Origin: Pseudoneobacillus rhizosphaerae
Lineage (GTDB): Bacteria > Bacillota > Bacilli > Bacillales > Cytobacillaceae
Length of the DNA stretch: 64,000 nt
Reading direction: 5' to 3'
Assembly: GCF_917563885.1 (NCBI RefSeq)
Contig: NZ_CAKJTG010000002.1
Location: forward strand, 186,001 to 250,000
Below, in pieces: positions 24,138-35,007 of this stretch. Each line of letters starts with the position of its first letter. The first letter of the stretch is position 1. The position numbers and the translations under genes are program-made. The notes beneath the pieces are model-generated. The model was not told where the DNA came from, ran no database searches, and saw only the letters and a program-made list of their open reading frames with translations.

Positions 24138-27100
24138 CTATAGTCTATCTAAGTACACCATTAAACGATAGATTACTACAGCCGTTTGGGCACGACTAGC
24201 CGTTTGTTCTGGAGCAAATAGATTTCCAACGGCACCCTTTATGATTCCATTTTGAACAGCAAACAGAACAGCTGCTTTGGCATCTTTACTTATCTTTTCC
24301 TGATCGTTGAAAGTAAGCTCACCTTCGACTGTAGATAAATCTACATCAAGTGCCTCAACAATCATGGTGACCATTTCTTCTCGTGTCAGCGGCTTATTTG
24401 CACCACTCAGCTTTGCATATTCACTCCAGGCCTTCTCAGAGCCAACGATTCGGTCTAAGATTACAGCAAATTGGGCTCGTGTAATTGTATCGGTAGGAGC
24501 AAACTTCCCAGCTGCCTTACCTTTAATTAGATAATGAGAAGCTATCACTTCAATTTCATCTTTCGCCCAATTCTTTGTTACATCAGTGAATGTTGCATGA
24601 TACTCAACAAGGGCAAAAGAGCCGATTTTAGTTGTAGCTAGTATAGATTCACCCTTACTATTTTTTGAAGAGGAACCTACATAAGCCCATGTACCATTTT
24701 CCTGCTGTTGGTAGATACCTACTTTCCTAGCATCCTCAACCTGTTTCGTATCAGGATTAATCGATAAGGTAATCGCCTTTGTTAGTTTCCCTGTGCTATT
24801 TTGTACTGTAATAACTTTAGAAACCATTTTGCTCTCTGTTTGGGTTCGGACCTTTTCATCTGACCCTTTATCACTTACAGAAAGTTTTAAGGCAAATCCA
24901 TTCTCATTAATAAAATCAGCAAAGGATTCAACAGGAACCGTTAAAGAAAACGCCTCATTCGTAAAGACTAATCCTTTTCCAGCCTTTGTTAAATCATCCA
25001 CCAAATTTTGTGCAAAAGTTACCGATAAATCTTTATACGTATCTAGTTTTAAGTCTGATAGATCTAGTGTAACACTGCCCAATTTAGGGTCTGCTAATTG
25101 TTTACTAATTCCTTCTTTTAAAATATCAACCGTTAAAGATTTACTTCCATCTTTATTATCCACCGTAGATATTGTTCCCAACCCAACGTCTTCACCAGTT
25201 GATGGCGGAGTAGTCGGTGGTGTCACAGGTGGAACATATGGGTCAGTTACCTTAGCTTCTTTCGTAATATAAAGAGTAACCTGTGAGTAATTATTTACCC
25301 CATCTATGACATAGATCGTAAAAACATTCTCCCCGTTCACTAAGTCTACTGTACGTGTAAAGCTCCGCTCATCCCCAGCTTTAGTCCATTGTTTATGTGG
25401 TAAAGCTCCTAAAATTTGATTGTCATTCATATAGAGATCGAAGCTTGAATGACCTTCAGAAACTAATCCTGAGATTGTATATTTGTCTAGATTTGTAGTA
25501 ACTTTTCCTTCGTAAACTTGAATGTTGTTCGTATCACTAATACTTGTCAAGTTAATATTAGTGAGGGTAATCTCAGGGGCATTAAAGTCAGCAAATACTT
25601 TACGATTGATAAAGCTCTCATTCCCAGCTTGATCTGTATATCTGATCTCTAGATTTTGCATACCCTCTTGAGTGATTGGAACGGTGCCCTGAATCGTAAT
25701 CTTTCCAGGTGCACTATTGGTTAGTGTTGCTACTACTGGTTGCTCCATTCCTTCGGCCAAGATGGTAACCTGCGCTAGATCTAAATCAAATGACGTTGCC
25801 GAAAAATTTCCTACATTACCTTTATATATCGTATATGGAACCGGTGAAGTAATCGTTACTTCCGGCGCTTGTAAATCTTTTGTAATGACAAAATCTAGCT
25901 TACCAATCACTTCTTCTGTCTCAGAATAGGCTTCAATTGTTACCTTCGAGGTACCATTATGAGCCAATGCGCTTAAATCAGAAGTGTAAGTGTTTAACTG
26001 GTCTCCCTCCGTTACGAGAGTACCATTCTCGAACACTTTCATATTCTGAATGGAATCCGCTTGATCAACATTCCAATTTACCGTGATGGAGTTTTGATTA
26101 GTTCTTACTTGGCCTAACCCTTCAACATAGCTAAGAACACCTGTTTTAATAACGCGCAAGCTGGATGTAACCTCAGCTAGCTTCTTCTGAGTTCCATCAA
26201 AACCTGTGAGTCTAAGTGTATAATCACCATGAGAAAATGGAGTTAAATCCAGATCATAGGTAAATAGATTCCCAGTTGAACCACTCAAATCAATCTGATA
26301 AACCTCATTCACACCTGAACCAGTGATAGTTAAGCTAGCAGACTTTACTGCATTACTATGTGCTAATCCAATCGGCATGCTAGTCAGGTTATTTTCTGCT
26401 TCAAACTTCTCCAGATTAAAGAGAATCTGTGATTTTGTATGGATGACGGACGTTGTCCGAAGTCCAGTTAGGTTCCCATCAGCATTATATCCTTTTAACT
26501 CAAGCTTTGTTGTCCCTTCTGGTGCAACGTAGTTGTAGATATATTCCCCTCGACCGGAAGTTTCAATCGTGTCTAAAAGTTTACCACTAACATAGACTTC
26601 TACTTTTACGACTAAATCCGAAACGACGGAAATTTCAATTGGAACGATCGTTTCTACCTCGTCTGGCATACTTGTCACTCGATAAGTTGATTTGGTGACT
26701 ACTGTTTTACCATTAGAGAAAGTAGTGAACGTACTTAATATTTCACCTTGCTCATTTAATGCATTAAAGGTGATATCATGTCTTCCTTCAAGTAGCGGAA
26801 CAAAAATTTCATTTCGCCAATTCGGGAACAAATCTTTCACTCGATAAGGATTTTTAAAATCTATTAATACTTCCACGTCAGCCACTTCATCTGAAAGCAT
26901 CCATGAAAATTCAGTACCATCAGGTGTTGCATAAAATCTAGTTATAACTAATGGTGATTGTCCTGTTGAGACTTTAATTTGGTTTCCAGCATGGTCAAGC
27001 ACGTAAATAAAGGCGAACTGATTAGCCTTCAATGTTGGTAACGGTGCTTTCGTTGTAAAACCATCATCCGTCTTCACTGCATCTAAAATGACAGGTTGTT

Positions 27101-30071
27101 TCGTTACGTATCCCTTTCCATCTTCCCAAAGCTCATACGCAAAAGCTTCAATGCCAGATTCATCGGTACCTGTAACGACGATTTCTGTTCCTAAATCTGT
27201 TTCATTTTCTGTTACTTGTACATTTGGTAATTTTGTATCAACTTTTACAGGGAAGATGTATTCTTGACTTTTGGTTGTTCCAAAAGGTTTAGCAATCGCT
27301 TGGATGTAGTATTGTCCATCAGGTACTACCTTTCCATTGATGGCACCATCCCAAATTCCAAAGTCTTCAAATAAACTTCCGAAAGTTCCGTCAAATATAT
27401 TTTTACGAACGTAATTTGCTTTAGAAAAATCGATAAGCTTCTTCTTATTAGCATCAAGAATATTCATCTCGAAGGTTTCAGCATTTCGAAGGAACGTAAA
27501 AATCGGTACTAATAACTGTTTAGATCCACTAAAAGGAGAGAAGGCGACATATTCTTCATGATAGACCTTATTAGCATCTAGTCCCATACTATAAAGAACG
27601 TTTCCTTGCGCAAAATGTAGACCCGTATTTTCATAGACACTTTCAGGGTCTGCCCAGTGACGGTCAATTACATCTACAGAGCCCCAATCTCCATAAAAAC
27701 CAAAATAAGGTACAACTAAATTAGGTTGGCCCGTTGCCTCATCTGCTGTAAAGGTGATCCAACCATCAACAAATTGGTTCTTATCTAAACTATCTGGTAA
27801 CGAGAGCGTGACTATGATCTCTTTTTGAGACCCTGCAGGTACCGTTACATTTGGTGAAGCAAAATTTACGGTTGCATCTTCGATTGGAGCTAGGGTTAAT
27901 TGATTCACTCCATCAACAATCAAATCCTTATAAGCATCTCCCGATAGTGTATAGGTTACATCTTCACTACCAAGATTCTTCGCTATTAGACTAAAACCGA
28001 CGCTATTAGAATTAAAATCTTTTAATGCTACACCAGGTTCTCCATGATATTGAACCGAAACATTCGTTTTTACTGCATGATTTAATTGAATTCTTCCTGC
28101 CCCTTGGTGACGAACGGAATAAGGAGTATTCGTCTCAGGATTGATCAATACTTTAGCTGTATTCGATAATAGTGTACGTATATCCCCTGGTTGGTAAGCG
28201 ATATTCCGTTCTTTCAATGACTGGATGATGACCGCTGATGCTCCAGCAACATGAGGAGATGCCATTGATGTTCCACTATTTACCGCATATTGATTACCAC
28301 CTACACTAGAGAAAATATTTCCTCCCGGTGCTGTAAGCGTTGGCTTAAAAAGTAGTCCTGGCTCTGGTCCCCAAGAAGAGAAATCAGACATCGTATCTTT
28401 GGACAATTGAACTTCTGATAACCTACCATTGAAGTTTAATTGTAGAGCTGGATTTTTAGTTAAAGCTTCTTTAACCGCATTTCCATCATTGTAACGAATA
28501 AATACGGCTGGAATGGTTGCAGCTTTACCTGATACCTTAACATCCATATTAACGAAGCTATTATCTCCTTCTCTATTAAAGACAATAACTGCCTTCGCTC
28601 CTACCTTTGCTGCATTGGCTACTTTTTCACTAAACGATATGTCTCCACGTTGTATTAGCGCAATCTTCCCTTTCACATTCGTTGGTGTAAAATCAGTCGT
28701 TTTACCTAGATTCGCATATACAATCGAGGACTCCCCTGTTAGTGTAGTAGGATGTGGGGCTGCACTTGCTACTGACATAGGAATATCACTTGATCCACTT
28801 AATTCTTCCGATAATGTAAATGCCTCAAAAAAAGTAGCTGAGTTTTCAGATGAAGCAACACTGATGGATGAAGGCGACACACTTGGTGTACCCACCATCG
28901 AGTAATCACGGTCCTGTTCAAGAGGATTTACCCCCCATGCATCGGTTGAAAAACCTGAATTACCTGCCGAAATGGCTACAACAACCCCACTATTTGACGC
29001 TGTCTCTACTGCAACAACCTCGGGATCATCGGCTACCACAGCACCATTTGCCGATCCCAAACTCATATTAATGACCCCGGCACCATTTTTAACGGCATGC
29101 TCCATACCTGCGATAATGTCATCAGCCATCGCACCCGTACGTGCTGGGTCATTCGAAAATACCTTTTCAGCTAAAACGGAAGCTTCAAAGGCAATACCTT
29201 TAAACGGCAAATTTTTTCCATTAATCTGGGCATTAGCATCATTTCCCGCAACTGTACCAGCTACGTGCACACCATGTTGACTAGTTGTACGATCGACGAT
29301 GTCATTATTTCCATCTGCCCAGTTATATCCACCGATCACACGGGAACTGTAACCTACTCCATTACCCGTTAATGGGGAGCGATCCGTTTTATCCCCAAGT
29401 TTGATCGTTTCGATACCCGTACCACCAAAAGCAGGGTGGTAATAGTTTACGCCTGTATCAACAATCGCAACAATAACATCCTTACCCGTATATTTATTAG
29501 CTTCCCATACATAATCCGCACCGATTAATGGAGCACTTGAATACATGTCGGGTTCATAACTAGTGAACTCCTCCGGTTGGTATACATTGACAGGACGAAT
29601 ATCCAGAACACCTGGCATACTCTTAATCTTTTCAATATCTCCAACCTTGACTTGCCCACTTAAACCATTTACTAGATAAGTAAATTGGTGTTTCACACTA
29701 AAGGGAATTCTTTTATTTGAAACATTTTTTATGAAAGTGGCCTGTGCCGAAATAATCTCTTTTTCACTATTATGTAAAGCTGTACTAGATTGTTTATTTA
29801 TTGATTTTCCAGCTTTATTTAATTCTTCTACAATCGATTTGCCTTCAAGCTTAATCATAACCTGAACATCTTCATCTTCTTGATTTGAATTCTGAAGAGA
29901 ACGTTTATGATCCTGATATTTCTGGTCATAAAACTCCTGTTTAGCTTGCTGGAATCTATCCAAAGATTCATCATCCGGATTCGATTGTGCAGCATATGCT
30001 GGTGAAATAGTCGAAAATACTAATAAAAATGATAGAAACAAACCTATAAATCTACCCTTTTTGCTTAACAT
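24138..30071 (-). CDS. Giant cell-surface subtilisin-like (S8) protease with PA, Ig-like and SLH domains
   Basis: 1977-aa secreted protease. Signal peptide (about 1-28, ending AYA), inhibitor I9 prodomain (about 65-165), Vpr-like S8 catalytic domain with Asp205 (IVDTG), His266 (SQHGVHVAG) and Ser602 (SGTSMASPHVAG), and a protease-associated insert (about 440-545, VKGKIALIQRGDISFSEKVA). Fn3/C5a-peptidase-like and bacterial Ig-like modules follow to about residue 1600, then a Pro/Thr linker, a small mixed domain, and two SLH motifs at the C-terminus (FTDVTKNWAKDEI... and the last 60 residues), which bind pyruvylated wall polymer. It probably degrades protein at the cell surface. ATG follows AAAGGAG. 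Single-gene transcript with its own terminator. Confidence 0.93.
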   Translation of the reverse strand: MLSKKGRFIGLFLSFLLVFSTISPAYAAQSNPDDESLDRFQQAKQEFYDQKYQDHKRSLQNSNQEDEDVQVMIKLEGKSIVEELNKAGKSINKQSSTALHNSEKEIISAQATFIKNVSNKRIPFSVKHQFTYLVNGLSGQVKVGDIEKIKSMPGVLDIRPVNVYQPEEFTSYEPDMYSSAPLIGADYVWEANKYTGKDVIVAIVDTGVNYYHPAFGGTGIETIKLGDKTDRSPLTGNGVGYSSRVIGGYNWADGNNDIVDRTTSQHGVHVAGTVAGNDANAQINGKNLPFKGIAFEASVLAEKVFSNDPARTGAMADDIIAGMEHAVKNGAGVINMSLGSANGAVVADDPEVVAVETASNSGVVVAISAGNSGFSTDAWGVNPLEQDRDYSMVGTPSVSPSSISVASSENSATFFEAFTLSEELSGSSDIPMSVASAAPHPTTLTGESSIVYANLGKTTDFTPTNVKGKIALIQRGDISFSEKVANAAKVGAKAVIVFNREGDNSFVNMDVKVSGKAATIPAVFIRYNDGNAVKEALTKNPALQLNFNGRLSEVQLSKDTMSDFSSWGPEPGLLFKPTLTAPGGNIFSSVGGNQYAVNSGTSMASPHVAGASAVIIQSLKERNIAYQPGDIRTLLSNTAKVLINPETNTPYSVRHQGAGRIQLNHAVKTNVSVQYHGEPGVALKDFNSNSVGFSLIAKNLGSEDVTYTLSGDAYKDLIVDGVNQLTLAPIEDATVNFASPNVTVPAGSQKEIIVTLSLPDSLDKNQFVDGWITFTADEATGQPNLVVPYFGFYGDWGSVDVIDRHWADPESVYENTGLHFAQGNVLYSMGLDANKVYHEEYVAFSPFSGSKQLLVPIFTFLRNAETFEMNILDANKKKLIDFSKANYVRKNIFDGTFGSLFEDFGIWDGAINGKVVPDGQYYIQAIAKPFGTTKSQEYIFPVKVDTKLPNVQVTENETDLGTEIVVTGTDESGIEAFAYELWEDGKGYVTKQPVILDAVKTDDGFTTKAPLPTLKANQFAFIYVLDHAGNQIKVSTGQSPLVITRFYATPDGTEFSWMLSDEVADVEVLIDFKNPYRVKDLFPNWRNEIFVPLLEGRHDITFNALNEQGEILSTFTTFSNGKTVVTKSTYRVTSMPDEVETIVPIEISVVSDLVVKVEVYVSGKLLDTIETSGRGEYIYNYVAPEGTTKLELKGYNADGNLTGLRTTSVIHTKSQILFNLEKFEAENNLTSMPIGLAHSNAVKSASLTITGSGVNEVYQIDLSGSTGNLFTYDLDLTPFSHGDYTLRLTGFDGTQKKLAEVTSSLRVIKTGVLSYVEGLGQVRTNQNSITVNWNVDQADSIQNMKVFENGTLVTEGDQLNTYTSDLSALAHNGTSKVTIEAYSETEEVIGKLDFVITKDLQAPEVTITSPVPYTIYKGNVGNFSATSFDLDLAQVTILAEGMEQPVVATLTNSAPGKITIQGTVPITQEGMQNLEIRYTDQAGNESFINRKVFADFNAPEITLTNINLTSISDTNNIQVYEGKVTTNLDKYTISGLVSEGHSSFDLYMNDNQILGALPHKQWTKAGDERSFTRTVDLVNGENVFTIYVIDGVNNYSQVTLYITKEAKVTDPYVPPVTPPTTPPSTGEDVGLGTISTVDNKDGSKSLTVDILKEGISKQLADPKLGSVTLDLSDLKLDTYKDLSVTFAQNLVDDLTKAGKGLVFTNEAFSLTVPVESFADFINENGFALKLSVSDKGSDEKVRTQTESKMVSKVITVQNSTGKLTKAITLSINPDTKQVEDARKVGIYQQQENGTWAYVGSSSKNSKGESILATTKIGSFALVEYHATFTDVTKNWAKDEIEVIASHYLIKGKAAGKFAPTDTITRAQFAVILDRIVGSEKAWSEYAKLSGANKPLTREEMVTMIVEALDVDLSTVEGELTFNDQEKISKDAKAAVLFAVQNGIIKGAVGNLFAPEQTASRAQTAVVIYRLMVYLDRL

Positions 30072-30182
30072 GTGGTTCTCCTTTCATTTAATTGGATTTT
30101 TATTTAAAAAACACAAATTTTATACAATTATTTCCATCAATCCTCCTTCACCCCTTATCTCTCTATACATTCTTCATTAATA

Positions 30183-30210
30183 AATATACCACTCTCGTTT
30201 AAATAGACAA
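30183..30210 (-). promoter_or_regulatory. Candidate sigma-A promoter of the giant subtilase
   Basis: On the minus strand TTGTCT (30210-30205), a 16-bp spacer and TATATT (30188-30183), about 110 nt upstream of the start codon. The rest of the gap 30072-30366 shows no gene or other structure I recognise. Confidence 0.5.
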
Positions 30211-30353
30211 CATACAATTGCAAAAATTCTGTATTTTCTGTAATATCAAGGAAATGAAATTGGAGGTAGTTTTGTTTTACTTTATGGTAACTTTATAATC
30301 CACTGAAATCGTAAAATCACTGATTTGATAATTCTTTGTTGGCAATGCCTCTA

Positions 30354-30396
30354 CCAAAATAAAAAACTGCCACCCACTAAATTTTAGCGGTGGCAG
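30354..30396 (-). terminator. Terminator of the MoxR/VWA/ABC operon
   Basis: On the minus strand CTGCCACC/GGTGGCAG form an 8-bp stem followed by TTTTTTATTTT, 60 nt after the last gene of the operon. Confidence 0.88.
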
Positions 30397-30456
30397 TAGG
30401 GGTTTTCTGTAGTTTTAATTATCAATCACCATTTATAGCTGAAAATAAACAAAATT

Positions 30457-33222
30457 TTAATTCTTCCTCTTCCTAGCCTCCAACAACCTCCGCATTCTCT
30501 CTTCTTTCTCCTCTGCGGTTAGTGTCTTCTCCACCGGCTTTGGTCGCTTCACTTTCGTTTTGCTTTCAACTGGAGTGTTAACTGAACCTGCAGCATTCGC
30601 CTCACCAACGGTCTCAGTCTTCACAACAGCTTTTTCCCTTACAGGTAACCTTTCCACCCTACTCGTGCCTCCAGTAGGCTCCACTTGCTTACGTATAAGC
30701 CAACCAAAAAGACGTCCCATTCCAAACCTTCGTATCGTGATCTCCACAAAAAACAACAAAAACGCTAACAAAATTAACCACTGGCTAATCGGCTGCTTCA
30801 AGTAATTTTTAGAAGCCGTAGGTCGAAAAGAATCCTTCTCCACTGACAGCTCTTTTCCCCCAGTCAAACCTACTAGCTCCTTCAACAAGTCCTTATTGGC
30901 CCTTTTTAATAAATATTCCTCCGAATAAGGGACCGTGAAACCAGTCTGGTACACATGAACATTTCCAGTTTGATCGGTTTGTTTCACGTTTAAAAAATAC
31001 ATGCCACTACTATCTGGTATCGATAATTCATATTTGCCTGGCGCGACAAGCTTTGTGTTCGTGGCGATCTGTTCACCATTTTCAGAAACAACAGCTGTTT
31101 CGAGTGGCAAGGTGTGTCCACCACCATTCGCTGCCTCAAGCGAAACAATCGTATTACCTTCATTTTTATCCAAAGAAACCCGATAAGGCTCGGTCTCATA
31201 CTGCGGGAGCGTTCTCGTGACAAGGTGACTTACAAACGCTGGCCACTTCTCCCATCTTGCCCAATCTCCCGACCATTTACCTGAGAAGTCCGAGGTAAAA
31301 GCAATCGTATGTCCCATCCCATATTGCCACTCCGCCAACACTGGATCTTCCTTTTCACTCATAAAAGGAACAGCTGCCCGTGACTTAGGAGTGGTCGCAA
31401 TATAAGCATTCATTTGAGGTACGCCACCTTCAGCCAGAAACGACCAATCAGGGTTCTCAACCATCACTGGAAAAAATGGATTATCTTCAATATACGTTCG
31501 TGTAGCCATCACCGTTTCCCTAGACAAAATACTTGGAATAACAGAAGCATCAATGACATCGTAAAATCTACCTGACCCCCAAAGAGCTAAATCTTCAAGA
31601 AGTCCTCGGTCCGCATCAGAACCAATGGAAACCGTAGATAACGTAATATTTTTTTCTTTTCCAGCAGCAATCAAGTCCTCATAGCTTGAACTTGTGGCGG
31701 ACTGTCCATCGGTTAGCAAAATAATATGCTTCCGTTGTAGCTTCAGGTCCTCTAGTTCCTGATACGCCATTTCAAGTGAGGAGTAGATTTCCGTCCCACC
31801 ACCTGGCGTAATCGAGAGAATCTCCTCTACCGTCTTCTTCTTATCCTTAAGAGGACCTGTCTCGACAATCACCCATGGACGATCATCAAAAGCAATAAAA
31901 CCTAATGTATCTTCTTCACGTAAAAGCTCGACAGACCTAGCTGCCGCTTCTTTCGCTAATTCCAATTTACCACCCATCATACTCCCAGAACGGTCCAAAA
32001 CAATCATGAGCCCAAGCGATGGCATTTCCTTTTTTCCCTTAATATCCATATCGACTGGCAGAAGCCGTTCAATTGGCGTTTTAAAATAACCACCAAGCCC
32101 AAAGCTCTCGTCACCACCAGCCATCACAAACCCAGTACCGAACTCCTTTACCGCTCTCTCGATTAAATTCATTTGATTCTCGGTAATGACGGTTCCAGGA
32201 ACATTATTAAAAATAATCGACTGGTACTGTAAATACCCGGAAAGAACAGTCGGGAGTTTTTCCGGAACAATCACATCCACTAAAAGGCCAGTGCCTTCCA
32301 AAATGGCATCGATTTGACCACTTTCCTTACCTTGAACGACAAGTACCTTTGGTGTTCCCTTCACATCGGAAACCGAGTACATCGAATTATTCTCGATAAA
32401 GGTATCATGATCCGTTGCGATTTCGCCTTTAAAGACAGTCATTCCGGTTTCTTCGACTTTATAGGAAAAACGATAAACATTTTTTCCTTCCTTCACAGCA
32501 ACATTTTCCGTTAAAACATCTTGATTATTAACGGAAATTCGTACCTTAGCACTTTTACTAGAGTTGCTATCAATGGTGAGCGAAATCTGTGCTTCCTCCC
32601 CTTTATACATGGAAGGAGGGACCTCTAGATCTGTAATTGACATATCCTCTTGGATGGCCCGCTCCATTAAGACCGAATCTAACTCTATCTTTCTATTTTT
32701 TAGAAGCTTAGCTCCTTCCTTACTATTACCGATTGTCTCGTTTCCGTCTGATAGGAGGATGATTCTTCCCCCTGAATCCTTCGGAAGGATGGAGGCCGCG
32801 AACTGAATTCCCGATTCAATATCCGTTTCGCTACCATCCACTTTCGTGTTAAACTCCGTAACAGATAGCTTTTGCTTGCCAAGAGCTTGCTCTAAAAAGG
32901 CATCCTTCCCCATTGTCACAATCGAAAAAGCATCTTCTTTGTCCTTCCCTTTAACACTTTTTTCGATCCAATCAAGAGCAACATTATCACCATTTCTGAC
33001 ACTATCAGAGCGGTCCATTAGAAAGATGACTTTTTCCCCTTTTACAGGTAATAGAATTTGCGGTATAGCTAATGCCAAGATTAACAAAGTGAAGATGGCC
33101 GTTCGTAATCCGGCAACCAACCAAAATTCTCTTTTTTTATTTTTCCTTACGTATAAAAATACAAGATACAATACCGGTATCAATAGTAGTAATAGTAACG
33201 GGAATTTAACCTCTAAACCCAC
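30457..33222 (-). CDS. Large membrane protein with two von Willebrand A domains and a glutamine-amidotransferase-like domain
   Basis: 921-aa protein. Two N-terminal membrane helices (about 8-25 and 36-58), then VWA domain 1 with MIDAS DRSDS (Asp70, Ser72, Ser74). A beta-sandwich (about 195-285) and a GATase1-like domain (about 290-390, VLVVQGKESGQIDAIL to GTGFVMAGGDESFGLGGY) follow. VWA domain 2 has MIDAS DRSGS (Asp410, Ser412, Ser414). There is a C-terminal membrane helix near 795-815 and a basic tail. GTG start overlaps the previous gene by 17 bp. Last gene of the operon. Such proteins occur with MoxR ATPases; the target is unknown. Confidence 0.85.
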   Translation of the reverse strand: MGLEVKFPLLLLLLIPVLYLVFLYVRKNKKREFWLVAGLRTAIFTLLILALAIPQILLPVKGEKVIFLMDRSDSVRNGDNVALDWIEKSVKGKDKEDAFSIVTMGKDAFLEQALGKQKLSVTEFNTKVDGSETDIESGIQFAASILPKDSGGRIILLSDGNETIGNSKEGAKLLKNRKIELDSVLMERAIQEDMSITDLEVPPSMYKGEEAQISLTIDSNSSKSAKVRISVNNQDVLTENVAVKEGKNVYRFSYKVEETGMTVFKGEIATDHDTFIENNSMYSVSDVKGTPKVLVVQGKESGQIDAILEGTGLLVDVIVPEKLPTVLSGYLQYQSIIFNNVPGTVITENQMNLIERAVKEFGTGFVMAGGDESFGLGGYFKTPIERLLPVDMDIKGKKEMPSLGLMIVLDRSGSMMGGKLELAKEAAARSVELLREEDTLGFIAFDDRPWVIVETGPLKDKKKTVEEILSITPGGGTEIYSSLEMAYQELEDLKLQRKHIILLTDGQSATSSSYEDLIAAGKEKNITLSTVSIGSDADRGLLEDLALWGSGRFYDVIDASVIPSILSRETVMATRTYIEDNPFFPVMVENPDWSFLAEGGVPQMNAYIATTPKSRAAVPFMSEKEDPVLAEWQYGMGHTIAFTSDFSGKWSGDWARWEKWPAFVSHLVTRTLPQYETEPYRVSLDKNEGNTIVSLEAANGGGHTLPLETAVVSENGEQIATNTKLVAPGKYELSIPDSSGMYFLNVKQTDQTGNVHVYQTGFTVPYSEEYLLKRANKDLLKELVGLTGGKELSVEKDSFRPTASKNYLKQPISQWLILLAFLLFFVEITIRRFGMGRLFGWLIRKQVEPTGGTSRVERLPVREKAVVKTETVGEANAAGSVNTPVESKTKVKRPKPVEKTLTAEEKEERMRRLLEARKRKN

Positions 33223-34969
33223 GGCGGTAAACCTCCCATTCTATCGTTATTAAAAGTAAGGCAATAAGCGCTAACCAAAACCACATCACGTCATTTCGAC
33301 TCTTCGTTTCACCTTTTACTTGACCCTTCAACTCATTCATTTTAAAAGAGGTCTCGACCGCTGGATATTTTTCACGCTCATCCATTAAAACGGAAAAATA
33401 GTTAATTTTATCATCAGCAACAGCCTGATAAGTACCAGGAAGATTGGGTGCCTTAAAGCTCCCCTTCACCAAATCAAGTGTGTACAGATTTTCGTCGTCT
33501 CCGTCATAAATCGACCATTTGGAGGAACCTTCGCTAACATTCATCCATTTTTCTTCCCCAGGTCCAAAATAGCCAAGGAAATCGGTTTGTTGCGAAAGCC
33601 ATTGATAGCTATTATAGAGAAAAATCGGAAAACCAGGCTGCAGTGGCCAATCGGAATCGGTTAAATCAAAATTCACCACAATCAGCGACTTCCCATCTCG
33701 ACTCCCTTTTTGAATGAGCGGTACGGATCCACTTTTTAAAATGGTTTCCCAGTCACCCTCTAATTCCTTGATAGCTTCGGCGATATAGATTTTTTTATAA
33801 TCAACATATTGTAGCAATGGATCGTTTTCAGCTTGTAGCGGTTCAGTCAACTTAATCTTTTCCTTGCTAGAATTAAACAATATTAAGGGCTGTGCAGGTT
33901 GATTTTTTAATGAGCTAGTTTCCGTTATAAAAATCCCATTCATGTTCTTTTGGACATTTTTAGCATCTGTTTGTAATACCTCAACCCCTAACGTCTGAAA
34001 GCCTTTTACAGCAAAGGGATTCACATTGCCGATCGTATAAATCGGGGGATTCGTTTCGGTATAGATAGAGGTTAATTTATTATCTACCTGATAGCCATCG
34101 TCCTTCGTTATCGCCGCTTCATAGTAAGGCTTTTCAGGGAGGGAAGGAATTGGGAGAACATATTGTTCCTGACCCTTTACCGTCACCTTTTCCTTAAAAA
34201 GTAATTCCTGTGCACTATGAATCTGAAATGTGAGTTCAGTATCCTTTGAAGATTGATTTTCCAAAACAGCCACACCAGAAACTTGTTCTCCAATCGGTGC
34301 TACCCCAAAGGATAGCAGTGCTACATTGGCTAATTCTTTACCAATATTATGGACCTCGATCGGTTGCTCAACACCTGCCAGCACATCCTTCGTCACCGAA
34401 TCTGAAAAAATATGAATGCTAGTATCTTTACCAGTCGACAGGGAAACAGCTAGATTCACTGCTTTTTCCATCATGCCATGTTCATAGGATAATTGGAGCT
34501 CATTGATGCTCTTCTTAATAGCCCCTTTATCCGTTTCCTTGCTAATCAGGATCTCTGGCTTCTCGCCAGCTTTTATTAACGTAACCTCTTGGCCACTCAA
34601 CTTCCCTGCTAAATCTAGCAATTGTTCCTTCGCATAGTCAAAGCGAGTAGTATCCTCATATTGTGCTGACATCGTAGCTGATGGATCAATAATAAAAATC
34701 AGATGCTCCCCTTGCAAATCCTTTTGCAACCAAAACGGCCTTACGAGGGCAAACATCAGTAAGAGCAAAGCAAGTATTTGTAACCAGAATAATAGATTTT
34801 GCTGAAGCTTTTTCAACCATGGTGACGCTTGCCATTCATTTAAAACCTGTTCCCAAAGCAGATTGGAGGAAATTTTCCTTTCCTCATACTGTTTTCGAAA
34901 AAAATAAAAAAGAATGACGGCAGCGATCAAAAAGCTCAAGAGAAAAAACCATGGAAATAAAAATTGCAT
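33206..34969 (-). CDS. BatA/VWA domain membrane protein
   Basis: 587-aa protein. N-terminal BatA-type double membrane hairpin (about 5-25 and 58-80) with the WLKKLQQNLLFWLQILALLL segment, then a VWA domain with MIDAS-like DPSAT (Asp95, Ser97, Thr99), beta-rich middle part, and a C-terminal membrane helix followed by VYRRGFRG. The MIDAS has Thr in place of the last Ser, which may still bind metal. ATG follows GAGGTG. It follows the DUF58 gene after a 145-bp gap carrying a tandem repeat. Probable membrane partner of the MoxR ATPase. Confidence 0.83.
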   Translation of the reverse strand: MQFLFPWFFLLSFLIAAVILFYFFRKQYEERKISSNLLWEQVLNEWQASPWLKKLQQNLLFWLQILALLLLMFALVRPFWLQKDLQGEHLIFIIDPSATMSAQYEDTTRFDYAKEQLLDLAGKLSGQEVTLIKAGEKPEILISKETDKGAIKKSINELQLSYEHGMMEKAVNLAVSLSTGKDTSIHIFSDSVTKDVLAGVEQPIEVHNIGKELANVALLSFGVAPIGEQVSGVAVLENQSSKDTELTFQIHSAQELLFKEKVTVKGQEQYVLPIPSLPEKPYYEAAITKDDGYQVDNKLTSIYTETNPPIYTIGNVNPFAVKGFQTLGVEVLQTDAKNVQKNMNGIFITETSSLKNQPAQPLILFNSSKEKIKLTEPLQAENDPLLQYVDYKKIYIAEAIKELEGDWETILKSGSVPLIQKGSRDGKSLIVVNFDLTDSDWPLQPGFPIFLYNSYQWLSQQTDFLGYFGPGEEKWMNVSEGSSKWSIYDGDDENLYTLDLVKGSFKAPNLPGTYQAVADDKINYFSVLMDEREKYPAVETSFKMNELKGQVKGETKSRNDVMWFWLALIALLLITIEWEVYRRGFRG

Positions 34970-35007
34970 ACCTTCACCTCTTTATGGATGGAACGGAAAT
35001 CTTTTTA

